Assembly (NCBI GenBank): GCA_028285585.1
Contig: JANQOU010000002.1
Location: 1-64,000 of the forward strand
Direction of reading: 5' to 3'
Length of the DNA: 64,000 nucleotides
DNA from: Acidimicrobiia bacterium
GTDB lineage: Bacteria > Actinomycetota > Acidimicrobiia > Spongiisociales > ZC4RG35
Shown: positions 37,243 to 45,751 of the stretch, in pieces
Layout: each line of letters starts with the position of its first letter
How positions within the stretch are numbered: position 1 is the stretch's first letter
Program-made: the position numbers and the translations under genes
The notes under the pieces: generated by a model
The model's database searches: none
What the model was told of the DNA's origin: nothing
Seen by the model: only the letters and a program-made list of their open reading frames with translations

Positions 37243-37835
37243 CTCTCCTCGGCGTCGGCGGGTGACTCTACCGCCGCAAGAACGCCACGCGCATCACCCA
37301 TGTATTGCAGTGCAACCCACCAATACAGCACCAGGCCGACAATGCCGGCGACCCAACCCGCTGCGCTCATGACAGTCTCGAGAAACCCCGCGGCGGCCAG
37401 ATAGAACGACGGGATCGCCCCGTAGAGCAGGAATGTGGCCAGCTTGCCCAGATATCGAACCTCGAGCACGCCCCCGCCTCTTGCCATGAGCAACAAGGTG
37501 ACCAGCCCCATGAGCCCTTCTCGCGCTATCAGCCCCCATCCGATCAACGAAGGCAGCACTCCGGCGATGAGCCCTCCCACCACCGCGGATGCGATCATCA
37601 GGCGGTCGGCGACGGGGTCGAGTGCCTTGCCCAACTTGGAGACTTGGTTGAGCTTTCGGGCCAGATAGCCGTCAATCCAGTCCGTCCAGCCGATCACAAA
37701 GATGAGGACCGCTGCCGCTCCAACATTGTCTTTGCCGAGAAGCAGCCACCAGAACACAGGTATCCCCAGCAGCCTCACGAAAGAGACAACGTTGGGGATC
37801 GTCAGGACTCGGTCAGATACCTGCTCGTCGGTCAC
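37239..37835 (-). CDS. pgsA: CDP-diacylglycerol--glycerol-3-phosphate 3-phosphatidyltransferase
   Basis: TIPNVVSFVRLLGIPVFWWLL; DWIDGYLARKLNQVSKLGKALDPVADRL (CDP-alcohol phosphotransferase signature); start refined to GTG 37835. Confidence 0.9.
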   Translation of the reverse strand: MTDEQVSDRVLTIPNVVSFVRLLGIPVFWWLLLGKDNVGAAAVLIFVIGWTDWIDGYLARKLNQVSKLGKALDPVADRLMIASAVVGGLIAGVLPSLIGWGLIAREGLMGLVTLLLMARGGGVLEVRYLGKLATFLLYGAIPSFYLAAAGFLETVMSAAGWVAGIVGLVLYWWVALQYMGDARGVLAAVESPADAEES

Positions 37836-37855
37836 CCCGCGAGCGTAACTCGGCC

Positions 37856-39667
37856 TCAGCCGGCCACCGGCGTGACCGCAGTGATCGCGCCCGACACCGC
37901 CTGGAGCCCGCCGAGGCCCGGTGTGGTGGTGAAGGTGATGCGATCCGAGCGGTAGGCCTCTGTGATCGAGGACGAGTACAAGAGCAGGTACGGCAGGTCG
38001 GCAGCCAGCTCGGTCTCCATCCGCCACAACGCCTCTCGTGCATCTTCCACAGCGAACGACGACTCGAAGTCGTCGAGCAAGGCGTCGAATTCGGGGCTTG
38101 CGTACCCGGTGTTGTTCATCTCGCCATCGGCTGCGAAGAGAGTGCGGTAGTAGCCCGGCAGGGACGGGTTCCCCAAAGTCCATCCCAGGAGGTACATGTC
38201 ATAGCCAAGGGCACCGTCAGCTCCGGGGGTGAAAGCCAGGTCTACCACCGTGTCGAAGTCCGTCTCCAACGAGTGGGCTTCAAATCCGAGCCAGCCAACG
38301 ATCTTGGCGATGCTGGCCGCATACTCAGGGCGCCACGGGTCATGGCTGTTGCCGGTGGTCAGGATCGTGAGAGGAGCAGGTGTCTCCCCGTCGATTGTCA
38401 GGCCGCTGCCGGCGACAACACTTCCGTCGGCACCTATGCGAGGCTCCGTTGTCCACGTGTACCCGGCACTGCGAAGTCCCTCTAGCGCAGCGTCCAGTCG
38501 CTCCGGCAGTGGACCGCCGAATCGTGAGGCGTTGCCATCGGCCGACTCTGGGTCGTACCAGACCGCGTTTGCCTCATTGACGAAGGCGTAGGTCGCCTGG
38601 CCGTTGGGAGCGATGGCCTGCGCCAACCCTTCTCTATCGACCAGCAAGGCGATGGCCTGTCGAAACTCGAGCCCGCTCATCGGATCGCGATCGAGGTTGA
38701 AGCCGAGGTAACGGATCCCGTTTCCGGGACTTGCCGTGACTTCGATGCCTAAGTCTTTGTCGAATCTGCTCACTTGGTCGTCGGTGAGGCCGTTGGGAGT
38801 GAGGATCGTGTCCACGTCCCCTTCAACCAGGGCGTCGGCAGCCTGATCGATTCCGTCGAACACGACGTACTCCACGGTGTCGGGAGCCGTCGCTGCGGTG
38901 TAACCCGGGTTCGCAATTGCCACCACACGTCGCGTCGACACCGAGACCACCGTGAGCGGCCCCCCGCCAACATCTTCGACATTCTCGATGGCATAGAGGT
39001 CGTCGGCCGTGGAGCCCCGGGAGTGCGGCAACCAGACATGGGCGGGCATCAGTGGGACCAGCCCCGATCCGTGCGGCCATACGGCGAGATTGGGACGTGC
39101 GCCGAACTCAATCAGGAGTTGATGTTCGCTTGGAGCTTCAACGGATTCGATGGCTTCAGGGAACCCGTCGGCCCAGCTGCCCCCGAGCTTCAACTCCGTG
39201 ACCGTTTCATAGGTGAAGACGAAGTCGTGAGCGGTGATCGATGTGCCGTCACTCCAGGCCATGTCATCGCGAAGGGTCACCTCCACCTGCCAGGTTCCAT
39301 CTTGCTGGGTCGGAGCGACGACTTCGGTGGCCAACTCGGGCGTGACAGCGCCGCTTTCGTCAAGTGCGTACAAGGTCGGCTTGGTGGGGCCGAGAATGTA
39401 CGAGTTCCACACCGAGGGCTCGCGGCCGTAGAAGTCCCAGAAGTTGTTGGCGGTGATCCCCGCCAACACTCCCACCCGGTAGACAAAGGGCTCTTGATCG
39501 CGCTGCGGCTCAGCTTGGCCCTCACCGGTGTCACCGGAGGCGTCGTTGGTGACGATCGAGATCGAGGGAGGTTCGCTGCCGTTGTTCGCCTGGATCACGA
39601 CGGCAGCAAGCACCCCGAGCAGGACAATTGTCGCTCCAACCGTTCGCAAATACTTCTCTTGCTTCAC
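37856..39667 (-). CDS. ABC transporter substrate-binding protein, family 5 (peptide-type)
   Basis: WQVEVTLRDDMAWSDGTSITAHDFVFTYETV; GIRYLGFNLDRDPMSGLEFRQAIALLVDREGLAQAI. Confidence 0.9.
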   Translation of the reverse strand: MKQEKYLRTVGATIVLLGVLAAVVIQANNGSEPPSISIVTNDASGDTGEGQAEPQRDQEPFVYRVGVLAGITANNFWDFYGREPSVWNSYILGPTKPTLYALDESGAVTPELATEVVAPTQQDGTWQVEVTLRDDMAWSDGTSITAHDFVFTYETVTELKLGGSWADGFPEAIESVEAPSEHQLLIEFGARPNLAVWPHGSGLVPLMPAHVWLPHSRGSTADDLYAIENVEDVGGGPLTVVSVSTRRVVAIANPGYTAATAPDTVEYVVFDGIDQAADALVEGDVDTILTPNGLTDDQVSRFDKDLGIEVTASPGNGIRYLGFNLDRDPMSGLEFRQAIALLVDREGLAQAIAPNGQATYAFVNEANAVWYDPESADGNASRFGGPLPERLDAALEGLRSAGYTWTTEPRIGADGSVVAGSGLTIDGETPAPLTILTTGNSHDPWRPEYAASIAKIVGWLGFEAHSLETDFDTVVDLAFTPGADGALGYDMYLLGWTLGNPSLPGYYRTLFAADGEMNNTGYASPEFDALLDDFESSFAVEDAREALWRMETELAADLPYLLLYSSSITEAYRSDRITFTTTPGLGGLQAVSGAITAVTPVAG

Positions 39668-39722
39668 CGAACCTCCCGTCTGAAGAATCGGCAGGGAGGC
39701 GAAAGGCCTTGAGAGAAGGGTG

Positions 39723-40415
39723 TTAGGAGGGCTCGATCAGGTACTCGATCGCGTTGCCCCGCTTGCCCACTTCAGTGATGGCTCCCATCTTCCTCAGGCA
39801 GTAAGCCATCTGTTGCGCCGTGCGCATCGGCCGACCAAGGCCAGTCGCCAGATCACGGGTGATGAAAGGGCTGGGGAGATCGGCGGGGAGCAGTGCTGTC
39901 ATGTCATCGACATTTGAGAGACGGACAGTCGTTTCCACCGCGATCAGCCGTCGCTCGGCGACGACCCAGCCTTTGCGACGCCACGCCTTGCCCGGCTCGT
40001 GACGTCTCAACTCCTCTTGCGTCGTCATCAACAGCTCGACCTCGAGTGCTTCGTGTGCCGCGAGCTGTGGAAAGGCCACCAGCTCCGAGAAGACGTCCAC
40101 CGGTTGGCCGTGTTTCGGCGAGCGCCGTCGCGAGACGATCGTCCCGTCGTCCTCGACCTTGACGATCCAGTTGTCAACCGGGATCGGATGGACAATGCGC
40201 ACCCGGTGACCGTTGTCGAGCAGCTTGGTGAGCTTCGACCGCATCTTGGCGAAGCTGCCAGTTTGGATCTCGATGAGGAGATCATCCCTGACGATGTCGA
40301 TGACGTAACCGTCGACTGGTGTCTCTGTCCGATCCCCCGGCTGCGAATACCACTCTTTCAGCGAAGCGTGGAGCGGTGCCTCCCGAAGCATGCCGATGTG
40401 AGGTGCCGAGGCCAC
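39723..40415 (-). CDS. Hypothetical protein with PD-(D/E)XK-like N-terminus and winged-helix-like C-terminus
   Basis: VDGYVIDIVRDDLLIEIQTGSFAKMRSKLTKLLDNGHRVRIVHPI; C-terminal FITRDLATGLGRPMRTAQQMAYCLRKMGAITEVGKRGNAIEYLI. Confidence 0.65.
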   Translation of the reverse strand: MASAPHIGMLREAPLHASLKEWYSQPGDRTETPVDGYVIDIVRDDLLIEIQTGSFAKMRSKLTKLLDNGHRVRIVHPIPVDNWIVKVEDDGTIVSRRRSPKHGQPVDVFSELVAFPQLAAHEALEVELLMTTQEELRRHEPGKAWRRKGWVVAERRLIAVETTVRLSNVDDMTALLPADLPSPFITRDLATGLGRPMRTAQQMAYCLRKMGAITEVGKRGNAIEYLIEPS

Positions 40416-40468
40416 CCGATGAGTCTACGAAGAGACACCTTTCTCACCGGGTCTAACATTGCCCGATT

Positions 40469-40543
40469 CGGGCTGTGGCGCAGCTTGGTTAGCGCGCGTG
40501 ACTGGGGGTCACGAGGTCGGAGGTTCAAATCCTCTCAGCCCGA
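40469..40543 (+). tRNA. tRNA-Pro (anticodon GGG)
   Basis: Acceptor CGGGCTG/CAGCCCG, anticodon stem CGTGA/TCACG with loop CTGGGGG, T-arm GGAGG-TTCAAAT-CCTCT. Confidence 0.93.
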
Positions 40544-40561
40544 CGAAGCTCAGTCGTTGCG

Positions 40562-40951
40562 TCAGGTCCCGGCCATGGTGACGACTTGCCTTGGTGGGTT
40601 CTCCTCGTAGTCCGAGGGCCGCAGACGTGACCCGATTGGCCCTGCGATCAGACCACCGATCAGCATTGCTCCGAGGTACCAGCCGATCGTCACGTTGCCG
40701 TCGCCGATGTAGCTATCGGCAACTACCGGCACATGAGTCATGCCTCGATACTCCTCGGGAAGCCGCTGTTGCGCGGTGCGCTCTTGCCCCTCGCCGTCGA
40801 CCCAGCGGACTTCAGCTACTTCGGCGACTCCCACCGTTTGCGTAGAGATGACCTCTGCGATGACAGGCTGGGGAATGGCCATGTCGAAGGCGAACACCAA
40901 GCCCGCTGCGAGCAGAGAACCAATGACGACGTTGCGAATGGTTGCCCTCAT
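40562..40951 (-). CDS. Hypothetical membrane protein
   Basis: MRATIRNVVIGSLLAAGLVFAFDM... and GWYLGAMLIGGLIAGPIGSRL TM segments; start refined. Confidence 0.6.
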   Translation of the reverse strand: MRATIRNVVIGSLLAAGLVFAFDMAIPQPVIAEVISTQTVGVAEVAEVRWVDGEGQERTAQQRLPEEYRGMTHVPVVADSYIGDGNVTIGWYLGAMLIGGLIAGPIGSRLRPSDYEENPPRQVVTMAGT

Positions 40952-40995
40952 CGATGTCACTTTCGTGGCTTCTCCCAACTCTACCGGCACTCGAC

Positions 40996-41024
40996 TTGTT
41001 TCTGTCGTAGGCATGCTGTACTAT
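40996..41024 (+). promoter_or_regulatory. Putative promoter of the DUF222/HNH gene
   Basis: TTGTTT - 17 nt - TACTAT, with the ATG about 8 nt after the -10 (leaderless). Confidence 0.5.
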
Positions 41025-41039
41025 CGAACATATGTTCGA
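41024..41039. promoter_or_regulatory. LexA/SOS box
   Basis: TCGAAC-ATAT-GTTCGA, perfect palindrome matching the actinobacterial SOS box form TCGAAC(N4)GTTCGA. Confidence 0.8.
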
Positions 41040-42414
41040 CACATCATCACGAGATGTGATCGAGCTCTCGGATCCGACAAGTGATCTGAGCGGGGAGAGT
41101 TACGACACCGATCTTGCCTATTCGGTTACTTGTGCCGAGTTGGGGTCGGGGCACATGGCTGAACAGCACGTGCTCCCCCATTCCTTCGAAGAGATCCCGC
41201 CCGGCCCCCATCTGGCCGCGGTTGTCTCGACCGTTGATCGGAAGAAGCTGAACGGGCACGACGTGGTCCGGCTGATGCAGGCGGAGGCCCGGCTCGCCTC
41301 CCACTACGAAGCTCAGAAGCTGGCGACGATGGTCGAAGTGGCCATGTCGCCAGAGGGCGGTCCTGACGACCCGGTGGAGAGAACAACCGAGTTCCTCGAG
41401 TACGCACCAGATGAGGCAGCCGCGGCTCTGTGCACTACCCGGCGCGCAGCCGAGATGGACATGAACCTGGCTTACAGCCTCACCGGCCGCCTCTCCCAAG
41501 TGTGGGAGCGGTTCCAGCAAGGTGAACTCGATCTGAGACGGGTCCGTGTGTTCGCCGACCAACTCTCACATCTGTCCCAAGACACAGTCGACTCAGTCCT
41601 CACGGAGACCCTCGACGACTCGACTCACCTCACCACCGGCCAGCTCCGGGCTCGACTCGCTCGGGAGGTGATGCTGGTGGACCCTGCCGCCGAAGACCTT
41701 TCATACCAAGCCGGAGTCGAGGACAGGAAGGTGGTGCTTCAGCGAAACCCTGATCACACCGCCAACATCGTCGCCACCAACCTGCCTGCCGACGGTGCGG
41801 CGAGTCTCATGCAGCACATCAACGATGTTGCTCGGCGGCTCAAGACCGGCGATGAGACACGGACGATCGATCAGATGCGGGCAGACGTGTTCCTCGGCTT
41901 GGCAGGTAGCGACAGCTTCATTGGAAGCAGTGGTGGCGGAGTTCATCTCACCGTCAACCTCGCCACCCTTGCCGGCCTGACTGATGAACCGGCAGACCTC
42001 GATGGTTACGGCCCGGTGGTCGCAGACATCGCCCGCAAAGTGGCCAAAGCCCAAGCCAAGAGCACCTGGGACTTCACGGTGCATGACGAGGACGGCCACG
42101 TGCTGCTCACAGGCTCCACCAGAAGACGCCCAACGGCGAGCACGACCAGATCGGTCGCCGCGACATACTCAACATGCGTGGCTCCGGGTTGCCGGATGCC
42201 GGCCCACAGCTGTGATCTTGACCACCGCGAGCCTTGGGCAGACGGTGGAGCCACTCACGAGCACAACTTGGAGCCTCTTTGCCGCCACCATCACATGATG
42301 AAGCACCACGCTCCGTGGCAGCTGGAACGTCTACCCAACGGAGATCATCAATGGACGACACGACTCGGCCATACCTACCGAACCAAGCGCGCTCCTCCTA
42401 GAAGATCCGGTTGA
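41032..42414 (+). CDS. DUF222 / 13E12-repeat-family HNH endonuclease protein
   Basis: C-terminal CVAPGCRMPAHSCDLDHREPWADGGATHEHNLEPLCRHHHMMKHH HNH domain; DUF222-like N-terminal region. Confidence 0.9.
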   Translation: MFDTSSRDVIELSDPTSDLSGESYDTDLAYSVTCAELGSGHMAEQHVLPHSFEEIPPGPHLAAVVSTVDRKKLNGHDVVRLMQAEARLASHYEAQKLATMVEVAMSPEGGPDDPVERTTEFLEYAPDEAAAALCTTRRAAEMDMNLAYSLTGRLSQVWERFQQGELDLRRVRVFADQLSHLSQDTVDSVLTETLDDSTHLTTGQLRARLAREVMLVDPAAEDLSYQAGVEDRKVVLQRNPDHTANIVATNLPADGAASLMQHINDVARRLKTGDETRTIDQMRADVFLGLAGSDSFIGSSGGGVHLTVNLATLAGLTDEPADLDGYGPVVADIARKVAKAQAKSTWDFTVHDEDGHVLLTGSTRRRPTASTTRSVAATYSTCVAPGCRMPAHSCDLDHREPWADGGATHEHNLEPLCRHHHMMKHHAPWQLERLPNGDHQWTTRLGHTYRTKRAPPRRSG

Positions 42415-42532
42415 GCAGCCACCAGATCGCCTCGACCAAACGCCAGCCGAGATAAAGCACCGCCAGGACCACCATCAGCTTGAACGAGAAGGGTGTCTTC
42501 AGGTCGTCCTGTGGTGACGCCGGGTCGGTCAT
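42398..42532 (-). CDS. Small membrane protein (44 aa)
   Basis: MTDPASPQDDLKTPFSFKLMVVLAVLYLGWRLVEAIWWLLNRIF; overlaps the der stop. Confidence 0.55.
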   Translation of the reverse strand: MTDPASPQDDLKTPFSFKLMVVLAVLYLGWRLVEAIWWLLNRIF

Positions 42533-43842
42533 CGCTCTGACTTCGACCGTGTCACGAAGTGGATCGGTGTTCCCACAAAATCGTGTGAGTCGCGGAGCTT
42601 GTTCTCCAAGTAACGCAGATAATCCTCGCCGAGCTCTCCGCCGGACAGAAACACCACGAAAGTGGGAGGTCCGGTGCCTGCCTGCACCGCGTAGTGGATC
42701 TTGGGTCGCCTCCCTTTCCGAACCGGTGGCGGGTGAGCCGCTGCCCAATGCCTGATGTCACGGTTGAGCCGGCCGGTGGGAACCCTGGTCTCCCTGGTCT
42801 CCAGTACCGCTTCGATGGCACCGCCGAGCCGACCCACCCTGGCACCCGTCTTCGCCGCCATGCGAAGCGCCGGCGCCCAGGCGACAAAACCGAAACGATC
42901 GGGCAGGGACAACTCAGTCCACTCGCGCTGCTCCTCATCCAGTGCGTCCCATTTGTTGAGGATGATGACGAGCGACACTCCGGCGTCGACTACTTCGCTG
43001 GCTATTCGCTGATCTTGATGGGTGACGCCTTCGGTGGCGTCGACCATGAGCAAGGCTGCGTCGGCCCCTTCCAACGCCTCTCTGGCCCTGAGCACTGCGT
43101 AGAAGTCTGCATCTTCGCTGATTTGGGGCTTGCGCCGAATGCCGGCGGTGTCGACCAGTGTGTAGACCTCGCCATCGATCTCCACCTCGACGTCGATGGG
43201 GTCACGTGTTGTCCCGGGAGTGTCGGAGACGATGACTCGATCCTCACCCAGCAGTCGGTTTAGAAGCGTCGACTTGCCGACGTTGGGCCTGCCCACGATG
43301 GCCAAGCGTGGTGAGCCACTCTCAGCGACGCCAACCGACTCCTCCGGCAGCACTTTCACCAGCTCATCGAGCAGGTCCCCCACCCCCCTGCCGTGATAGG
43401 CGCTGATCGGATGGGGCTGGCCGAGCCCGAGGCCCCAGAACCGGTCGGTGTTCCACTCTGAACCGTCGTCGTCGAGCTTGTTGGCGGCGAGCAGGATCGG
43501 AACGTCCGCCTGCCTCAGAATCGAGATCACACCGGTGTCGTCGTCGGTCAGCTCCGTCGTGCCGTCTACCACGAGGATCACGGCGTCTGCTCCGGACACA
43601 GCGCCTTCCGCCTGCTCTCTGATGGACTGGTTGAGATCGCCATCCGGCTTCACCTCCCACCCGCCGGTGTCGACGAGGATGAAGCTGCGACCGGCCCAGT
43701 CCGCTTCGAACTCGCGACGGTCTCGCGTGACACCCGACATCTCTTCGACGACGGCTGAGCGGGAGCCGATCACACGATTCACCAGAGTGGACTTGCCGAT
43801 GTTCGGGCGCCCGACAATGGCGACAACAGGCAGGGCTGACAT
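42529..43842 (-). CDS. der: GTPase Der (EngA)
   Basis: Two G domains: GRPNIGKSTLVNR and GRPNVGKSTLLNR; C-terminal KH-like region. Confidence 0.96.
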   Translation of the reverse strand: MSALPVVAIVGRPNIGKSTLVNRVIGSRSAVVEEMSGVTRDRREFEADWAGRSFILVDTGGWEVKPDGDLNQSIREQAEGAVSGADAVILVVDGTTELTDDDTGVISILRQADVPILLAANKLDDDGSEWNTDRFWGLGLGQPHPISAYHGRGVGDLLDELVKVLPEESVGVAESGSPRLAIVGRPNVGKSTLLNRLLGEDRVIVSDTPGTTRDPIDVEVEIDGEVYTLVDTAGIRRKPQISEDADFYAVLRAREALEGADAALLMVDATEGVTHQDQRIASEVVDAGVSLVIILNKWDALDEEQREWTELSLPDRFGFVAWAPALRMAAKTGARVGRLGGAIEAVLETRETRVPTGRLNRDIRHWAAAHPPPVRKGRRPKIHYAVQAGTGPPTFVVFLSGGELGEDYLRYLENKLRDSHDFVGTPIHFVTRSKSER

Positions 43843-43848
43843 GATGAC

Positions 43849-44898
43849 TCAGGCGCTGATCTGCCCGAGCGCCTCCGTTGCGGTCCACTCACGGTCGCGG
43901 TCCAGCCACGAAGGCTCCCGCGGTGGCTTCGCGGTGACACCAGCTTCGACCACCTGCGTCAGGGTGTTCACGAAAGCTCGAAGCTGCGGTGGCAGCGGGA
44001 AGTACTCCTGCTCTTCCGTCGAGCGCCACAGTTCGAAGCCGTCGCTTGGGTCTAGACGGTCGATTACCTCCTGCACGAGGTGGTCGGGTGCTGAGGCACC
44101 CGCGGTCAGGCCGACAGTGGCGGCCCCCGTGAGCCATTCGTCACGGATGTCGCCGGCCGAGTCGATCCGTTGTGCCGCCACGCCGTTCTCACCGGAGACC
44201 CTCACCAGGGCCTGGGTGTTCGATGAGTTCTCCGATCCGACCACCAGGATCAAGTCGCACTCCGATGCGAGCTCCTCAACTGCGTCTTGGCGATTGGTCG
44301 TGGCGTAGCAGAGGTCTGATTTCCGGGCGGTGTGAAGCTCCGGATACAGCTCAGAAGCCTTCTCCATCACGTCTTGCCACTCGTACATGCCAAGAGTGGT
44401 CTGTGCCACCAGGGCCACCTTGTCAGGGTCTTTGGGGTTGAAGTCGGCGAGACCTGTCTCCGGCTCCACCAGCGTGATCGCGTCTGGGGCTTCGGCAACG
44501 GTGCCGACAGCCTCGTCGTGGCCCTCGTGGCCTATGTAGATGATGTCGTAGCCCTTGCGCGACATCATCTTCACCTCGTGGTGAACTTTGGTCACCAGAG
44601 GACAAACCGCATCGATGACAACCGCTGCACGGTCTTGCGCTCCTGACACCACGTCGGGAGATGAGCCATGGGCAGACAGCATGACCGGGGCACCCTCCGG
44701 CACCTCCGATATGTCATCGACGAAGACAACGCCGACCTTCTCGAAGGCACGCACCACCCACTCGTTGTGCACGATCTCGTGGTAGCAGTACACCGGGCCG
44801 TCGAAGATCCTGATCATCCAGGTGAGAGCTTTGATGGCCATCTCGACGCCGGCACAGAACCCACGAGGCTCGGCGAGCAGCACTCTCTCAACACTCAT
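43849..44898 (-). CDS. ispH: 4-hydroxy-3-methylbut-2-enyl diphosphate reductase
   Basis: VLLAEPRGFCAGVEMAIKAL, YCYHEIVHNEWVV, VMLSAHGSSP, VDAVCPLVTKVH. Confidence 0.95.
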   Translation of the reverse strand: MSVERVLLAEPRGFCAGVEMAIKALTWMIRIFDGPVYCYHEIVHNEWVVRAFEKVGVVFVDDISEVPEGAPVMLSAHGSSPDVVSGAQDRAAVVIDAVCPLVTKVHHEVKMMSRKGYDIIYIGHEGHDEAVGTVAEAPDAITLVEPETGLADFNPKDPDKVALVAQTTLGMYEWQDVMEKASELYPELHTARKSDLCYATTNRQDAVEELASECDLILVVGSENSSNTQALVRVSGENGVAAQRIDSAGDIRDEWLTGAATVGLTAGASAPDHLVQEVIDRLDPSDGFELWRSTEEQEYFPLPPQLRAFVNTLTQVVEAGVTAKPPREPSWLDRDREWTATEALGQISA

Positions 44899-44919
44899 AG
44901 GTGGCAATGGTAGAGACGC

Positions 44920-45567
44920 TCAGGAATTGGCCTCTATCAGCTCGAGAACCCGTTCAACGACACCCTCGAATCGCATGTCCGAGGTGTCGATGACCACCGC
45001 TCCTTCCGGGACTTGCAGAGGCGACGTCTCTCGCGTCGAATCGAGGTGGTCTCGTCTGGCGATGTCGGCCAGCACATCTTCGGCCGGCTCACCGGTCTGG
45101 GCCGCCCTTCTCCTTGCGCGCACCTCGGCCCGTGCGTCGAGGTAGATCTTGATGTCGGCGTCGGGGAACACCACCGAGCCGATATCCCTGCCCTCGACAA
45201 CAGCGCGGCCGCCCCGTGTCTCCACCCATCGCCGCTGTTCGTCGACGAACTGCTTCCGGACCTCGGCATGAGCTGCCACCTTCGAGACCACGCTGGTCAC
45301 CGCTTCTCCCCTGATCTCTTCGGTCACATCGTCGCCGTTGAGGATCATCCGCCCGTCTTCGTATTCGATCTCTGACCGGTCCACGGCGGCGGCCACGGCC
45401 GCTCCATCGGCAAGGTCCACCGCTGCACGAAGCGCAGCGAGAGTTGCCACTCGATAGAACGCACCGGTGTCGAGATGAGGAAGACCTGCTCTTCGGGCCA
45501 CCTCTTTCGAAACAGTGCTCTTGCCGGTGCCACTGGGCCCATCCATGGCGATTATGAGTGTCGGCAC
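44920..45567 (-). CDS. cmk: Cytidylate kinase
   Basis: IIAMDGPSGTGKSTVSKEVARRAGLPHLDTGAFYR; VVEGRDIGSVVFPDADIKIYLDA; start refined to GTG 45567. Confidence 0.93.
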   Translation of the reverse strand: MPTLIIAMDGPSGTGKSTVSKEVARRAGLPHLDTGAFYRVATLAALRAAVDLADGAAVAAAVDRSEIEYEDGRMILNGDDVTEEIRGEAVTSVVSKVAAHAEVRKQFVDEQRRWVETRGGRAVVEGRDIGSVVFPDADIKIYLDARAEVRARRRAAQTGEPAEDVLADIARRDHLDSTRETSPLQVPEGAVVIDTSDMRFEGVVERVLELIEANS

Positions 45568-45751
45568 GGCGCAGAGAATAGGGAGAGACAGGTGAGCCCG
45601 TGTAGGTCGGTACAGGAGAGGCGCCGGCCCCGGAGGGGTTTGTCCTACTCGGGGGTACTTCGGACAATGGGGGCGAAACGGAGCCGGTCTGACCTCTCCA
45701 GTGGAGAAACATACTCGCGAACAGGGCCGCGGTGCGACCTCGCTGCGGTTA

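Noticed and set aside
37836-38183. N-terminal extension of the pgsA ORF (37239..38183)
   Set aside because: The extension is antisense-like Arg/His-rich sequence inside the substrate-binding protein gene; the GTG at 37835 gives a normal PgsA N-terminus.
40469-42414. tRNA-Pro plus HNH gene as a genomic island or integrated element
   Set aside because: No integrase and no visible repeat of the tRNA 3' end within the window; neighbours are core genes.
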